64,000 bases of DNA, taken from positions 978,001 to 1,042,000 of the forward strand of contig NZ_LS483388.1 of the NCBI RefSeq assembly GCF_900475415.1, written 5' to 3'. Positions 27,226 to 36,886 of this stretch are shown here, in pieces. This DNA is from Streptococcus porcinus. GTDB taxonomy: Bacteria > Bacillota > Bacilli > Lactobacillales > Streptococcaceae. Position numbers and translations under genes: made by a program. The stretch's first letter is position 1; each line of letters begins with the position of its first letter. A model generated the notes under the pieces. That model was not told the origin of the DNA, ran no database searches, and saw only the letters and a list, made by a program, of their open reading frames with translations.

Positions 27226-28758
27226 ATGACTCAACATGTCATTGAAATGAAAGAGATTACAAAAAAATTTGGTGATTTTGTCGCAAATGATCATATTAAT
27301 TTGACCGTCAAAAAAGGGGAAATTCATGCCTTATTAGGAGAAAATGGAGCTGGTAAGTCTACTTTGATGAACATGCTAGCCGGCCTGCTTGAACCAACAG
27401 AAGGTGAAATTTTGATTAATGGTAAACCAGTTCAAATTGACTCCCCTTCTAAGTCTTCTCGTTTAGGAATTGGTATGGTGCATCAACATTTTATGTTGGT
27501 TGAAGCATTTACAGTTGCTGAAAATATTATTTTAGGAAATGAAACAGTTAAAAATGGTCGTTTAGATTTAAAGAAAGCAAGTAAAGAAATCCGAGATTTA
27601 TCTACAAAGTATGGCCTATCTGTCGATCCTGATGCAAAAGTCGCTGACATATCGGTAGGAGCTCAACAACGTGTTGAGATTTTAAAGACTCTTTACCGTG
27701 GTGCTGATATATTAATTTTTGATGAACCGACTGCTGTTTTAACCCCTTCTGAAATCCAAGAATTAATGATTATTATGAAAAACTTGGTTAAAGAAGGAAA
27801 GTCTATCGTCCTTATCACACATAAATTAGATGAAATCCGCGCCGTTGCTGATCGCGTAACCGTTATTCGTAGAGGAAAATCAATTGAGACAGCAAACGTT
27901 TTAGGGGTTAGCTCAAAAGAATTAGCAGAAATGATGGTGGGACGATCTGTTTCTTTTACAACTGCTAAAAAACCTTCAGAACCAAAAGAAGTAGTTTTAT
28001 CAATTAAAGACTTATTTGTTGATGAAAATCGTGGTGTCCCTGCTGTTAAAGGGCTTTCACTAGATGTTAGAGCTGGTGAAATTATTGGTATCGCTGGTAT
28101 TGATGGTAATGGTCAAAGTGAATTAATTCAAGCTATTACTGGTTTACGTAAAGTGAAATCTGGCACGATTACTATAAAAGGTCAAGATGTAACGCAATAT
28201 TCTTCGCGTAAAATTACTGAGTTATCTGTTGGCCATGTTCCAGAAGATAGGCACCGTGATGGCTTAATTTTAGATCTTTCTTTAGCAGAAAATACAGCTT
28301 TACAGACCTACTATAAAGAACCTTTAAGTAAAAATGGTATTTTAAATTATGCTAAAATCAATGATTATGCTCGCCAATTGATGTCTGAATTTGACGTACG
28401 GGGTGCTAGTGAACTAGTTCCGGCTAGAGGTTTCTCTGGAGGAAATCAGCAAAAAGCTATTATTGCCCGTGAAGTTGACCGCAATCCTGATTTACTGATT
28501 GTTAGTCAGCCAACCCGCGGTCTTGATGTTGGTGCGATTGAGTATATCCATAAACGTCTAATCGAAGAACGTGATAAAGGAAAAGCTGTCTTAGTAGTTA
28601 GCTTTGAACTTGATGAAATTTTGAATTTATCTGATCGAATTGCTGTTATCCATGATGGAAAAATCCAAGGCATTGTTATGCCAGAAACGACTAATAAACA
28701 GGAGTTAGGAATTCTTATGGCTGGTGGTTCAATTGATAAGGAGGAAGAAAATGTCTAA
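27226..28758 (+). CDS. nucleoside ABC transporter ATP-binding protein (two ABC domains)
   Basis: The 510-residue protein has two fused ATPase domains of the RbsA/YufO type. The first has Walker A GENGAGKST and an unusual signature ISVGAQQR; the second has a reduced Walker A (GIDGNGQSE) and a good signature FSGGNQQK, an asymmetry normal for this family. It powers uptake of nucleosides with the two permeases that follow and the lipoprotein upstream. It overlaps the next gene by 8 bases. S. mutans calls the homologue RnsA. Confidence 0.93.
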   Translation: MTQHVIEMKEITKKFGDFVANDHINLTVKKGEIHALLGENGAGKSTLMNMLAGLLEPTEGEILINGKPVQIDSPSKSSRLGIGMVHQHFMLVEAFTVAENIILGNETVKNGRLDLKKASKEIRDLSTKYGLSVDPDAKVADISVGAQQRVEILKTLYRGADILIFDEPTAVLTPSEIQELMIIMKNLVKEGKSIVLITHKLDEIRAVADRVTVIRRGKSIETANVLGVSSKELAEMMVGRSVSFTTAKKPSEPKEVVLSIKDLFVDENRGVPAVKGLSLDVRAGEIIGIAGIDGNGQSELIQAITGLRKVKSGTITIKGQDVTQYSSRKITELSVGHVPEDRHRDGLILDLSLAENTALQTYYKEPLSKNGILNYAKINDYARQLMSEFDVRGASELVPARGFSGGNQQKAIIAREVDRNPDLLIVSQPTRGLDVGAIEYIHKRLIEERDKGKAVLVVSFELDEILNLSDRIAVIHDGKIQGIVMPETTNKQELGILMAGGSIDKEEENV

Positions 28759-29818
28759 AAAGGCACAAAAAATTGCAGTTCCTGTCATTTCCGTCTTATT
28801 AGGTTTTGTACTTGGCGCAATCATTATGTTTATCTTTGGATATGACCCAATATGGGGTTACGAAGGCTTATTTAATATCGCTTTTGGTAGTGTGAAAAAT
28901 ATAGGTGAGATTTTAAGAGCGATGGGGCCACTGATTCTTATCGCCCTTGGATTTACTGTTGCAAGTCGAGCTGGTTTTTTTAATATTGGTCTTTCTGGAC
29001 AAGCTTTGGCAGGATGGATTTCTTCCACTTGGTTTGCCCTTTCACATCCAGACATGTCTCGTCCGTTACTGATTGTATTAACAGTAATAATTGGGATGGT
29101 AGCAGGGGGAATTGCTGGAGCAATACCTGGTATTTTACGTGCCTTCCTAGGAACCAGCGAAGTTATTGTAACCATTATGATGAACTATATTATTTTGTAT
29201 ACTGGTAACGCTGTTATTCAAAATGGCTTCGCAAAAAATATTAAACAAAGTATTGATTCCTCTGTTCAAGTTAGCCATAATGCTAGTTATCAAACGCCAT
29301 GGTTATCCGAATTAACAAATAATTCAAGACTTAATATTGGTATTTTCTTTGCTCTAATAGCTATCTTTATCATCTGGTTCTTACTAAATAAAACAACCTT
29401 AGGATTTGAAATTCGCTCAGTTGGTCTAAATCCTCATGCCAGTGAGTATGCTGGTATGTCTGCCAAAAGAACTATCATTCTTTCAATGATTATTTCAGGT
29501 GCACTAGCTGGCCTAGGTGGTGTTGTTGAAGGACTGGGGACGTTTGAAAATGTCTTTGTTCAATCTAGTTCTTTAGCTATTGGTTTTGATGGTATGGCAG
29601 TAAGTCTTCTTGCAGCTAATAATCCACTTGGTATCTTTTTCTCAGCTTTCCTTTTTGGTGTTTTAAATGTTGGTGCACCTGGTATGAATGTTGCTGGAAT
29701 TCCTCCAGAACTGGTCAAAATTGTGACAGCCTCAATTATTTTCTTTGTGGGGGCGCATTACTTAATTGAACGTTATATGATTAGAACTAAAAAAACAACT
29801 GTGAAAGGTGGTAAATAA
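28751..29818 (+). CDS. nucleoside ABC transporter permease, first subunit
   Basis: The 355-residue BPD_transp_2 permease has eight to ten membrane segments, with the conserved FNIGLSGQ and NIGLSGQALAGW region near residue 80 and GLNPHASEYAGMSAKR. The start at 28751 follows AAGGAGG inside the ATPase gene. It forms a heterodimer with the next gene product. Corresponds to RnsC/NupB-type subunits. Confidence 0.92.
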   Translation: MSKKAQKIAVPVISVLLGFVLGAIIMFIFGYDPIWGYEGLFNIAFGSVKNIGEILRAMGPLILIALGFTVASRAGFFNIGLSGQALAGWISSTWFALSHPDMSRPLLIVLTVIIGMVAGGIAGAIPGILRAFLGTSEVIVTIMMNYIILYTGNAVIQNGFAKNIKQSIDSSVQVSHNASYQTPWLSELTNNSRLNIGIFFALIAIFIIWFLLNKTTLGFEIRSVGLNPHASEYAGMSAKRTIILSMIISGALAGLGGVVEGLGTFENVFVQSSSLAIGFDGMAVSLLAANNPLGIFFSAFLFGVLNVGAPGMNVAGIPPELVKIVTASIIFFVGAHYLIERYMIRTKKTTVKGGK

Positions 29819-29819
29819 G

Positions 29820-30776
29820 ATGTCATTAGTTACAATTCTTTCATTGTTAATATCTTCAATGTTGATTTATGCTACCCCTCTTATTTTCACAAGTATTGGA
29901 GGTACTTTCTCAGAAAGATCTGGTGTTGTTAATGTCGGGTTAGAAGGGATTATGGTAATGGGAGCATTTTCAGGTATTGTATTCAACTTAGAATTTGTTG
30001 ATACATTTGGAAAAGCAACCCCCTGGATTGCCGTTTTAGTTGGAGGTTTAGTAGGTCTAATCTTCTCATTACTTCATGCTGTAGCTACCATTAATTTTAG
30101 GGCAGATCACATTGTTTCTGGTACAGTTTTAAACCTATTAGCTCCTTCCCTAGCAGTTTTTCTAGTAAAAGTCTTCTACGGAAAAGGTCAAACTGATAAT
30201 ATTCAAGCATCTTTTGGTAAATTTGACTTTCCTATTTTAAGTGATATTCCTATCATTGGTCATATTTTCTTTAAGGATACAACCTTAGTCGGCTATTTAG
30301 CTGTTGGTTTTTCTTTCCTTGCTTGGTTTATTCTTTATAAAACACGCTTTGGTCTACGCTTGCGTTCAGTAGGTGAACATCCTCAGGCAGCCGACACGCT
30401 AGGAATAAATGTTTACTTAATGAAATATTATGGTGTTATGATTTCTGGCTTCCTTGGTGGTATCGGAGGGGCAGTATATGCACAATCCATTTCAGTTAAC
30501 TTTGCCGTAACGACAATTTTAGGTCCTGGATTTATTTCACTTGCTGCAATGATTTTTGGTAAGTGGAATCCAGTAGGAGCAATGCTATCGAGTTTGTTCT
30601 TTGGTTTGTCTCAAAGTTTAGCTGTCATAGGTGCCCAACTACCTTTATTGGAAAAAATTCCGACAGTATATTTAGAGATAGCTCCTTATCTCTTTACTAT
30701 CATCATTCTTGCCGCTTTCTTTGGACAAGCAGTAGCACCTAAAGCAGATGGTGTTAACTATATAAAATCTAAATAA
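29820..30776 (+). CDS. nucleoside ABC transporter permease, second subunit
   Basis: The 318-residue BPD_transp_2 permease has about eight membrane segments and the family segment GVVNVGLEGIMVMGAF. The ATG at 29820 is preferred because AAGGTGG (29805-29811) lies 8 bases upstream; a GTG at 29808 lies inside that site. It follows the first permease stop by one base. Last gene of the operon, ended by a long hairpin. Confidence 0.92.
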   Translation: MSLVTILSLLISSMLIYATPLIFTSIGGTFSERSGVVNVGLEGIMVMGAFSGIVFNLEFVDTFGKATPWIAVLVGGLVGLIFSLLHAVATINFRADHIVSGTVLNLLAPSLAVFLVKVFYGKGQTDNIQASFGKFDFPILSDIPIIGHIFFKDTTLVGYLAVGFSFLAWFILYKTRFGLRLRSVGEHPQAADTLGINVYLMKYYGVMISGFLGGIGGAVYAQSISVNFAVTTILGPGFISLAAMIFGKWNPVGAMLSSLFFGLSQSLAVIGAQLPLLEKIPTVYLEIAPYLFTIIILAAFFGQAVAPKADGVNYIKSK

Positions 30777-30783
30777 AAAATTA

Positions 30784-30840
30784 AATTTAAAATATGTAAA
30801 GAGCTCTAGAATTTCTGGGGCTTTTTACATATTTTAAATT
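30784..30840 (+). terminator. long-stem terminator of the nucleoside transporter operon
   Basis: A stem of 23 pairs (30784-30806 with 30818-30840, including G-U pairs) and an 11-nt loop follow the last permease. It is AT-rich at the base and GC-rich at the tip, and would serve in both directions. Confidence 0.8.
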
Positions 30841-30899
30841 ATAGTCTATCCAATAAAAATGCTAATATTTTATGAAAAATCTAATCTTTTTAAAATCTA

Positions 30900-30931
30900 T
30901 TGCTAAACAAATGATAATAATGTATTATTAT
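30900..30931 (+). promoter_or_regulatory. promoter of the subtilase gene with a palindrome over the -10
   Basis: -35 TTGCTA (30900-30905), a 17-nt spacer and -10 TATTAT (30923-30928). ATAATAAT (30914-30921) and ATTATTAT (30924-30931) form an 8-bp inverted repeat with a 2-bp centre across the -10. It resembles a Fur/PerR-type box but has a 2-bp rather than 1-bp centre; assignment to a regulator is not possible by eye. Confidence 0.55.
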
Positions 30932-30960
30932 TAACGGACATTCTATTGGAGGAATATATT

Positions 30961-33900
30961 GTGAAAAGTAAAATTCGCTCGAAAAAATTAATTATGCTTC
31001 AGTTATCACTTGCTGCAACAAGTGTTTTATTAACACAAGTAAGCAGTGTATCAGCTACTGAATCAAATTCAGAAGCAGTCGTTTCAAAGCAGGTAGAGCA
31101 ACCTGAAGCTGATAACTTAACAACTGAGTCAGTAGAAACTACTGAGCAGGTTGGTAAGGAAGTAGAAGTTAAAGAAACGATTACTGAACCAGTTTCTGAA
31201 GAACAACAAAAACCATTGATTGATCAAGTTGATCCTTCAAATGTTAAAGAACTTTGGGAAAAAGTTGGTAAAGGAAAAGGAGCATTAATTGCTGTCATTG
31301 ATTCTGGAATTGAACAGACGCATGATATGTTAAAACCTAGTGATAGCAGTGATTTAAAATATAAAAGTGAAGAAGAAATAGAAGCTAAGAAAAAAGAGCG
31401 TGGGATTGACAGAGGAAAATGGGTAAATAATAAACTTGTTTTTTATCATGATTATAACTCGGGAGTAAACTCTCCAAAGGCTAATAATGATAATCTATAT
31501 CACGGAACCCATGTTGCTGGCGTTGCCACAGGTTCAATGAAAAGTGAAAAAAATGAACTTTTAATGGAGGGAGTTGCTCCAGAAGCCCAACTAATGTTTT
31601 TAAAAGTTGGGGAAACAAAAGTTATGTCTGAAAAAGAAAATCTGTATGCTTTAGCGATTGAGGATGCAATTGCTCTTGGTGCTACAGCTATTAACATGAG
31701 TTTTGGGAATGTTGGTAAAGCCAGTGACGAATTAAAAGAGAGCGTTCATAGAGCGCTAAATGCAGCTAGAGAAAAAGGGGTAGCAGTTGTTGTTGCAGCT
31801 GGAAATGAATTTGCAATGGGAGGCTCTTCTTTAAAACCTCTAGCTAAGAATCCTGATTTTGGTGTTATTGGGACACCTGCAACGACAGATGATGTTCTTA
31901 CTATTGCAGCTTATGTTGCACCAGAAACTATAAGTGAAGTTTTTACTGTTAAGGCTAACAATGAATCAAAAGAACTAGCGGTAACTGTGGCTAGTCCTTT
32001 CCCTAAAGGAAAAGAACTGAATTTTGTTTACATTGGGGATGGTTTAGAAAATGATTACCGTGATAAAGATGTCAAAGATAAGGTTGTTATTGTAAACTAT
32101 GGAGGTGTTAAAACTTCAAAAGCAACTGCTGAACTTGCTCAATCTAAAGGAGTAGCTGGCGTTCTTGTTCATCACAAAGATTATAAGCGACCTCTCTTAC
32201 CTTTAAATTATCATGGGCAATTACCTATGGGTTTCATCAGTCTTGAAGACTTTGACTATCTTAAGTCTTTAGACAAAGCGACTTTAAGTTTTGATCGGAA
32301 GAAAAAACTTGTAGCAGTTCCTGGTGGTAGACAAATGGCAAACTTCTCAAGTTGGGGGCTATCTGCAGACGGTAATATGAAACCTGATCTATCTGCTCCA
32401 GGCTATGAAATTTATTCTCCATCTTTGGGCAATACCTATAGTCCAATGTCTGGAACAAGTACAGCTAGTCCACACGCTATGGGCATTATTAGTCTAGTAC
32501 AAGAATATGTTAAGAAAAAATTCTCTCAATATAGTCCTGAAGAGCAACTAAGATTAGTCAAAAATATTTTAATGTCAACAGCAAGTCCAATTATTAGTCC
32601 AGATGATAATACCTATTACTCACCTAGACTACAAGGCGCCGGTGCTATTGATGCTAAAAAAGCTATTACTACAGAAGTCTTTGTGACAGGAACAAGCGGT
32701 TTATCAAAAATCAATTTAGGTGATATCTCAAATACTTTTGAATTAAAAGTCAAATTACATAATATGAGCAGTCAAGTCAAGCAGTTTAAGTACTATGCAA
32801 CAGTACTCACAGATAAAGCTGAAGATGGCAAAATGACACTACATCCTAAAGAATTATATAAAACAGATAAACAAGAGATTAACCTTGCTCCTAATGAGGT
32901 AAAAGAGGTTACAATCACAATTGACATTAGTAAGTTTGATGCTGAATTAAGTAGTGAAATGATTAATGGCTACTTTGTAGATGGTTTTGTTCATTTTGAT
33001 ACAAATGATGGGGTTCAAAATGCACTTTCAATTCCTTTCCTTGGCTTTAAAGGCAAATTTGCTGATTTAGAAGCTCTAGATAGCCCGATTTATAAGAGTC
33101 TTGAAGGTACCTTCTATTATACTCCAGAAGAAGGTCAAGATAAGTTAGACTTTAAAGTTGATGGCATTCAACAAATAAAAAATAGCCACTTTACAGGCTT
33201 GATGACAGATTTCACACCTTGGTCAATAGTAGAAGGAAGTAAATCCGAAGAGTTTTCAGCTGAACTCTCTCCAGAGATTTCTATTGAGGATTTCCTTGGT
33301 TCCTATACAAAAGAAGGTGATGAGACAGTTCGACGCTTCCATTTCCAAGATGGTAAACCATATCTCGCTATATCGCCAAATGGTGATAATAATATGGACA
33401 GTCTTGTTTTTAAAGGTATTTTCCTAAGAAATGTTAAAGATATTAAAGCACAAGTCTTTAAAAATGATGATTTAACAACTCCAATTTGGGAAAGCCAAGT
33501 TACACCATTTGCCCAAAAACACGTTAATACTAATGAATTAAAACAAGGTATTTTAGAGAGAACAAGATGGGCTGGTAAAGATTCTTCTGGCGGTACCGTG
33601 AAAGAAGGAAAATATGTTTATCGTGTAATCTATACTCCAATTGCAAAGGGAGCTAAGGAACAGTCTGTGGACTTCAATATTTTAGTCGATTTAACTTTAC
33701 CAGACCTTCCTAAGGATATCAGTTTTGATTCAGAGGCAAGAAGTTTGACAATTCCAAAAGGCTTTAGCGAGGACTCAAATAATACTTACCGCGATCGTCT
33801 TTATTATAAATATGGTGATGAAGTTATTAATTTTATTTTCTTTGATAGAGATGAAAATGGTCAATTTATCTTACCAACAGAAGTTGAAGATGAGTTGAGT

Positions 33901-34353
33901 GGAGAAATGATTACAATTGATATTAGTAAAATGGATCGTTTATACTATGTACTAGAGGATAGAGCTGGTAATTACAGTGCTATTACACTTGAAGAATTGC
34001 TTAAAAATAAAGAAAACGAGAAATCAAATGAAATTCTTGTAGGTCAACAAACTCCAGTTTTACCTAAAAGAGAAAATCAATTAAACAAGCAAAAACCTCT
34101 TGTAAAACCACATGTCCCTGTAAATGAGGAAAAAGAGTCTCAAAACAATGCAATCTTACTTATCAACGAACTACATATAACTAAAGAACGTGCTGATTCT
34201 AAAGTAGTTAATTTTGTAGAAGGACAAGAAAAAGTAAATTCATTACCTATGACAAATGATTCACAAAAAACACATAAACTTTTAGGAAGTCTATCTCTTA
34301 TTTCAGCTTTAATTTTAGCTTCGATATCATTCTTTAAAAGAAAATTACATTAA
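30961..34353 (+). CDS. cell-wall-anchored subtilisin-like serine protease (C5a-peptidase type)
   Basis: The 1130-residue secreted protease has a signal peptide (about 1-32), a short propeptide, an S8 domain with catalytic D114 (VIDSGIE), H181 (HGTHVAG) and S500 (SGTSTASPH), and a PA insertion (about 320-450). Fn3-like domains follow, then a polar wall-spanning region and the sorting signal LPMTND (1095-1100) with hydrophobic segment and basic tail. The N in place of G resembles GAS ScpA. GTG at 30961 follows GGAGGA. It matches, from memory, the S. uberis C5a-peptidase-like SUB1154. Its substrate is not shown by sequence. Confidence 0.93.
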   Translation: MKSKIRSKKLIMLQLSLAATSVLLTQVSSVSATESNSEAVVSKQVEQPEADNLTTESVETTEQVGKEVEVKETITEPVSEEQQKPLIDQVDPSNVKELWEKVGKGKGALIAVIDSGIEQTHDMLKPSDSSDLKYKSEEEIEAKKKERGIDRGKWVNNKLVFYHDYNSGVNSPKANNDNLYHGTHVAGVATGSMKSEKNELLMEGVAPEAQLMFLKVGETKVMSEKENLYALAIEDAIALGATAINMSFGNVGKASDELKESVHRALNAAREKGVAVVVAAGNEFAMGGSSLKPLAKNPDFGVIGTPATTDDVLTIAAYVAPETISEVFTVKANNESKELAVTVASPFPKGKELNFVYIGDGLENDYRDKDVKDKVVIVNYGGVKTSKATAELAQSKGVAGVLVHHKDYKRPLLPLNYHGQLPMGFISLEDFDYLKSLDKATLSFDRKKKLVAVPGGRQMANFSSWGLSADGNMKPDLSAPGYEIYSPSLGNTYSPMSGTSTASPHAMGIISLVQEYVKKKFSQYSPEEQLRLVKNILMSTASPIISPDDNTYYSPRLQGAGAIDAKKAITTEVFVTGTSGLSKINLGDISNTFELKVKLHNMSSQVKQFKYYATVLTDKAEDGKMTLHPKELYKTDKQEINLAPNEVKEVTITIDISKFDAELSSEMINGYFVDGFVHFDTNDGVQNALSIPFLGFKGKFADLEALDSPIYKSLEGTFYYTPEEGQDKLDFKVDGIQQIKNSHFTGLMTDFTPWSIVEGSKSEEFSAELSPEISIEDFLGSYTKEGDETVRRFHFQDGKPYLAISPNGDNNMDSLVFKGIFLRNVKDIKAQVFKNDDLTTPIWESQVTPFAQKHVNTNELKQGILERTRWAGKDSSGGTVKEGKYVYRVIYTPIAKGAKEQSVDFNILVDLTLPDLPKDISFDSEARSLTIPKGFSEDSNNTYRDRLYYKYGDEVINFIFFDRDENGQFILPTEVEDELSGEMITIDISKMDRLYYVLEDRAGNYSAITLEELLKNKENEKSNEILVGQQTPVLPKRENQLNKQKPLVKPHVPVNEEKESQNNAILLINELHITKERADSKVVNFVEGQEKVNSLPMTNDSQKTHKLLGSLSLISALILASISFFKRKLH

Positions 34354-34398
34354 TCAAAAAAGAAAGTTCTAAAAACTAGAACTTTCTTTTTGATTAAT
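34349..34398. terminator. bidirectional terminator between the subtilase gene and pgm
   Basis: Arms 34349-34371 and 34377-34398 pair over 22 bp with one bulged A and a 5-nt loop. Both stop codons lie in the arms. A-runs on the outer side of the core give T-rich tails both ways. Confidence 0.92.
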
Positions 34399-36112
34399 CT
34401 TTTACAAAGGAATTAATTTCAGCTTCAATATTTTTGATTTTTATCTCTGCATCAGAGAGGGTAGCACCTACAGTAGCGATGTAAAATTTAATTTTAGGCT
34501 CTGTTCCAGAAGGTCTTACAGCAATCCAAGAGTCATCAGCTAATGTATACTTGAGAACATTGCTTGGTGGTGTTGTCAGTTTTTTAATACCACCTTTAGT
34601 TGTTGATGTTTGCTCTTGAAAATCTTCTGTTTGGACAATATTAGTGGTATTAAATTGGCTTGGTGCATTATTCCGAAACTTATCCATAATCTTTTTAATT
34701 TCTGCAGCACCATCAACACCTGATAAGGTAACAGAAATTGTTTTTTCAGCAAAATAGCCATATTCTTTGTAAATCTCATCAATACCATCAGCCAGTGTCA
34801 AACCTATGGATCGGTAGTAAGCCGCAATTTCAGCAACAATTAGAACAGCTTGGATAGCATCTTTATCACGCACAAATGGTCTGATAAGATAACCAAAGCT
34901 TTCTTCGAAGCCGAACATGTAAGTGTAATTATGTTTTTCTTCAAATTCTTGGATTTTTTCAGCAATAAATTTAAAGCCGGTAAGGACACTAAACATAGTC
35001 GCTCCGTAACTTTCTGCAATCTTTGTTACTAATTCAGTTGAAACGATAGATTTTGCAAGTGCAGGATTTTCAGGTAAGGTTCCTGCTTGTTTATGAGCTT
35101 CAAGGATATATTTTGCAATAATTGCGCCAATTTGATTACCGGATAAGTTCCGATATGAACCGTCAGCTTGACGAATTTCAACACCTAGTCGGTCGGCATC
35201 AGGATCGGTAGCAACAAGAACATCAGCGTTAACTTGACGACCAAGTTCCTCAGCGAGGGCGAAGGCTGCCTGACTCTCAGGATTAGGTGATGCAACTGTT
35301 GAAAAATCAGGATCTGGTTTAGCTTGTGATTCAACAACTTCAACAGACTCAAATCCTGCCTGCTCTAAGGCGCGACGAGTTAACATTTCTCCAGTCCCAT
35401 GTAGCGGTGTATAGACAATTTTCATATCCTTACCAAATTCCTTGATAAGTTCATGATTAATGTTAACCTTTTTAACTTCTTTAAGATACTCGGTGTCAAC
35501 CGCTTCACCAATAACCTCAATTAATCCCTTTGCTTTTGAATTATCTAAGTCAGCTAATGCGATTGAGAAAGGATTTTCAATGGAACGAATAAATTCTGTT
35601 AAGGCATCAGCATCGGCAGGAGGCATTTGCCCTCCATCAGCACCGTATACTTTGTATCCGTTAAAAGGGGCAGGGTTATGGCTGGCTGTTATCATGATGC
35701 CAGCGAAAGCATTTAAGTGTCGAACAGCAAATGAGAGCTCGGGTGTTGGTCTAAGGCTCTCAAAAACATATGATTTGATTCCGTGTGCTGCTAAAACTTG
35801 AGCAGACTCAAAAGCGAACTCAGGTGAAAAGTGTCGAGAGTCGTAAGCAATAGCTACACCACGATTTTTGGCTTCCTGTCCTTTAGACTCTAATAATTTT
35901 GCTAAACCCTCAGTTGCTTGCCGAACAACGATAACATTGATACGATTTGTACCTGCTCCGATAATGCCACGCATGCCCGCAGTTCCGAACTCGAGATTAG
36001 TATAGAAGGCATCTTCTTTGGTTTTTTCGTCCATCTGCATTAATTCATCATGTAAATAATCTGGCAGATTAGGGACATTTAGCCACTTTTCAAAGTTTTC
36101 TGTATAGGTCAT
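34394..36112 (-). CDS. pgm: alpha-phosphoglucomutase
   Basis: The enzyme interconverts glucose 6-phosphate and glucose 1-phosphate, supplying UDP-glucose for polysaccharide and lipoteichoic acid synthesis. The 572-residue protein has the phosphoserine loop TASHNPAPFNGYKVYG, the metal loop ATDPDADR, and the sugar and phosphate loops FGFEESFGY and RPSGTEPKIKFY. This is the PgcA-like form of Firmicutes. AAGGAGA precedes the ATG. It converges on the subtilase gene. Confidence 0.96.
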   Translation of the reverse strand: MTYTENFEKWLNVPNLPDYLHDELMQMDEKTKEDAFYTNLEFGTAGMRGIIGAGTNRINVIVVRQATEGLAKLLESKGQEAKNRGVAIAYDSRHFSPEFAFESAQVLAAHGIKSYVFESLRPTPELSFAVRHLNAFAGIMITASHNPAPFNGYKVYGADGGQMPPADADALTEFIRSIENPFSIALADLDNSKAKGLIEVIGEAVDTEYLKEVKKVNINHELIKEFGKDMKIVYTPLHGTGEMLTRRALEQAGFESVEVVESQAKPDPDFSTVASPNPESQAAFALAEELGRQVNADVLVATDPDADRLGVEIRQADGSYRNLSGNQIGAIIAKYILEAHKQAGTLPENPALAKSIVSTELVTKIAESYGATMFSVLTGFKFIAEKIQEFEEKHNYTYMFGFEESFGYLIRPFVRDKDAIQAVLIVAEIAAYYRSIGLTLADGIDEIYKEYGYFAEKTISVTLSGVDGAAEIKKIMDKFRNNAPSQFNTTNIVQTEDFQEQTSTTKGGIKKLTTPPSNVLKYTLADDSWIAVRPSGTEPKIKFYIATVGATLSDAEIKIKNIEAEINSFVKD

Positions 36113-36132
36113 TAACTATCTCCTTATTACTT

Positions 36133-36213
36133 TTTAAACGCTTACAGTATACCATTTTCGTAGCGAAAAATCACTTTTTTTTGTGGAAATTTGCAAATTT
36201 CTTTCAATTGAAA
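36133..36213 (-). promoter_or_regulatory. pgm promoter region with cre-like site and palindromes
   Basis: On the minus strand TGGTATACT (36154-36146) is an extended -10. Just downstream is TGTAAGCGTTTAAA (36146-36133), cre-like with one consensus mismatch. Upstream lie TTTTCG-TAG-CGAAAA (36156-36170), the perfect 16-bp palindrome GAAATTTGCAAATTTC (36186-36201) and the 12-bp palindrome TTTCAATTGAAA (36202-36213). Regulators are not identified. Confidence 0.55.
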
Positions 36214-36224
36214 TTTTTCAGAAA

Positions 36225-36254
36225 AAACCTCGCTTATCTCATTTAGCGAGGTTT
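36225..36254 (-). terminator. terminator of coaB-coaC-panT
   Basis: AAACCTCGCT and AGCGAGGTTT form a 10-bp stem with a 10-nt loop, followed on the minus strand by a T-run. Confidence 0.92.
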
Positions 36255-36260
36255 ACTATC

Positions 36261-36830
36261 TTATTTTTTTATTTTGTTTAAGGTTGGAACGATAGCCATG
36301 ACAACGATAGCAGATATAACCATTTCTGCAATTGCGTTTGAGGATACAATCCCAGCTAAAAGAGCTTTTATATTACCAGCGAACACACTTCCAAAGAAGA
36401 TAAATATTCCACTAAGAACAAAGATAGTGTTGGTTAGGGATCCAATAATTCCTGAAACTATCAAACCGACCTTATTAGTAAGGTATTTATAGCAAAAATA
36501 AGGTGTAACTCCGATGAGTACGCGAGGTATAATGGCAATCACTAATGAAAAAATATTACCGTGGTCTACAAATGGTGAGAAGAGATAGCTTGTAGGAAGT
36601 AAGATAATAGTATTTGTGATGACACTGATAATTCCCATAAGTCCACCGAGGATGCTACCAATTCGGGGACCGTATAATATTGAAGCAACGATAACTGGAA
36701 TGTGAACAAGGGTTGGTTTAATAGGAAGGGGCCAAATATTGAAGACAAAAGAACTGATAAAATGTATCAGTAACATAATCGCAAAAAAGATTGATAAAAT
36801 TGCGACTTCAGAGGATTTTCGACGATTCAT
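36261..36830 (-). CDS. panT: ECF transporter S component, probably for pantothenate
   Basis: The 189-residue protein has five or six membrane helices and the ECF S-component loop LVHIPVIVASILYGPRIGSILGGLMG (quoted in part: PVIVASILYGPR). It gives substrate specificity to the shared ECF ATPase/T module. Pantothenate is inferred from cotranscription with coaB and coaC. The start at 36830 is preferred because GGAGAG lies 7 bases before that ATG; an ATG 15 bases upstream covers the site. Confidence 0.8.
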   Translation of the reverse strand: MNRRKSSEVAILSIFFAIMLLIHFISSFVFNIWPLPIKPTLVHIPVIVASILYGPRIGSILGGLMGIISVITNTIILLPTSYLFSPFVDHGNIFSLVIAIIPRVLIGVTPYFCYKYLTNKVGLIVSGIIGSLTNTIFVLSGIFIFFGSVFAGNIKALLAGIVSSNAIAEMVISAIVVMAIVPTLNKIKK

Positions 36831-36886
36831 TAGATAACTCTCCATTAAATTTTCTGCAAGATTATGATTTTAGAGGCTAACAACTA

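Noticed and set aside
36261..36830. RibU (riboflavin) identity for the ECF S component
   Set aside because: No FMN riboswitch upstream, and the gene is in the coaB-coaC transcript, so pantothenate is more likely.
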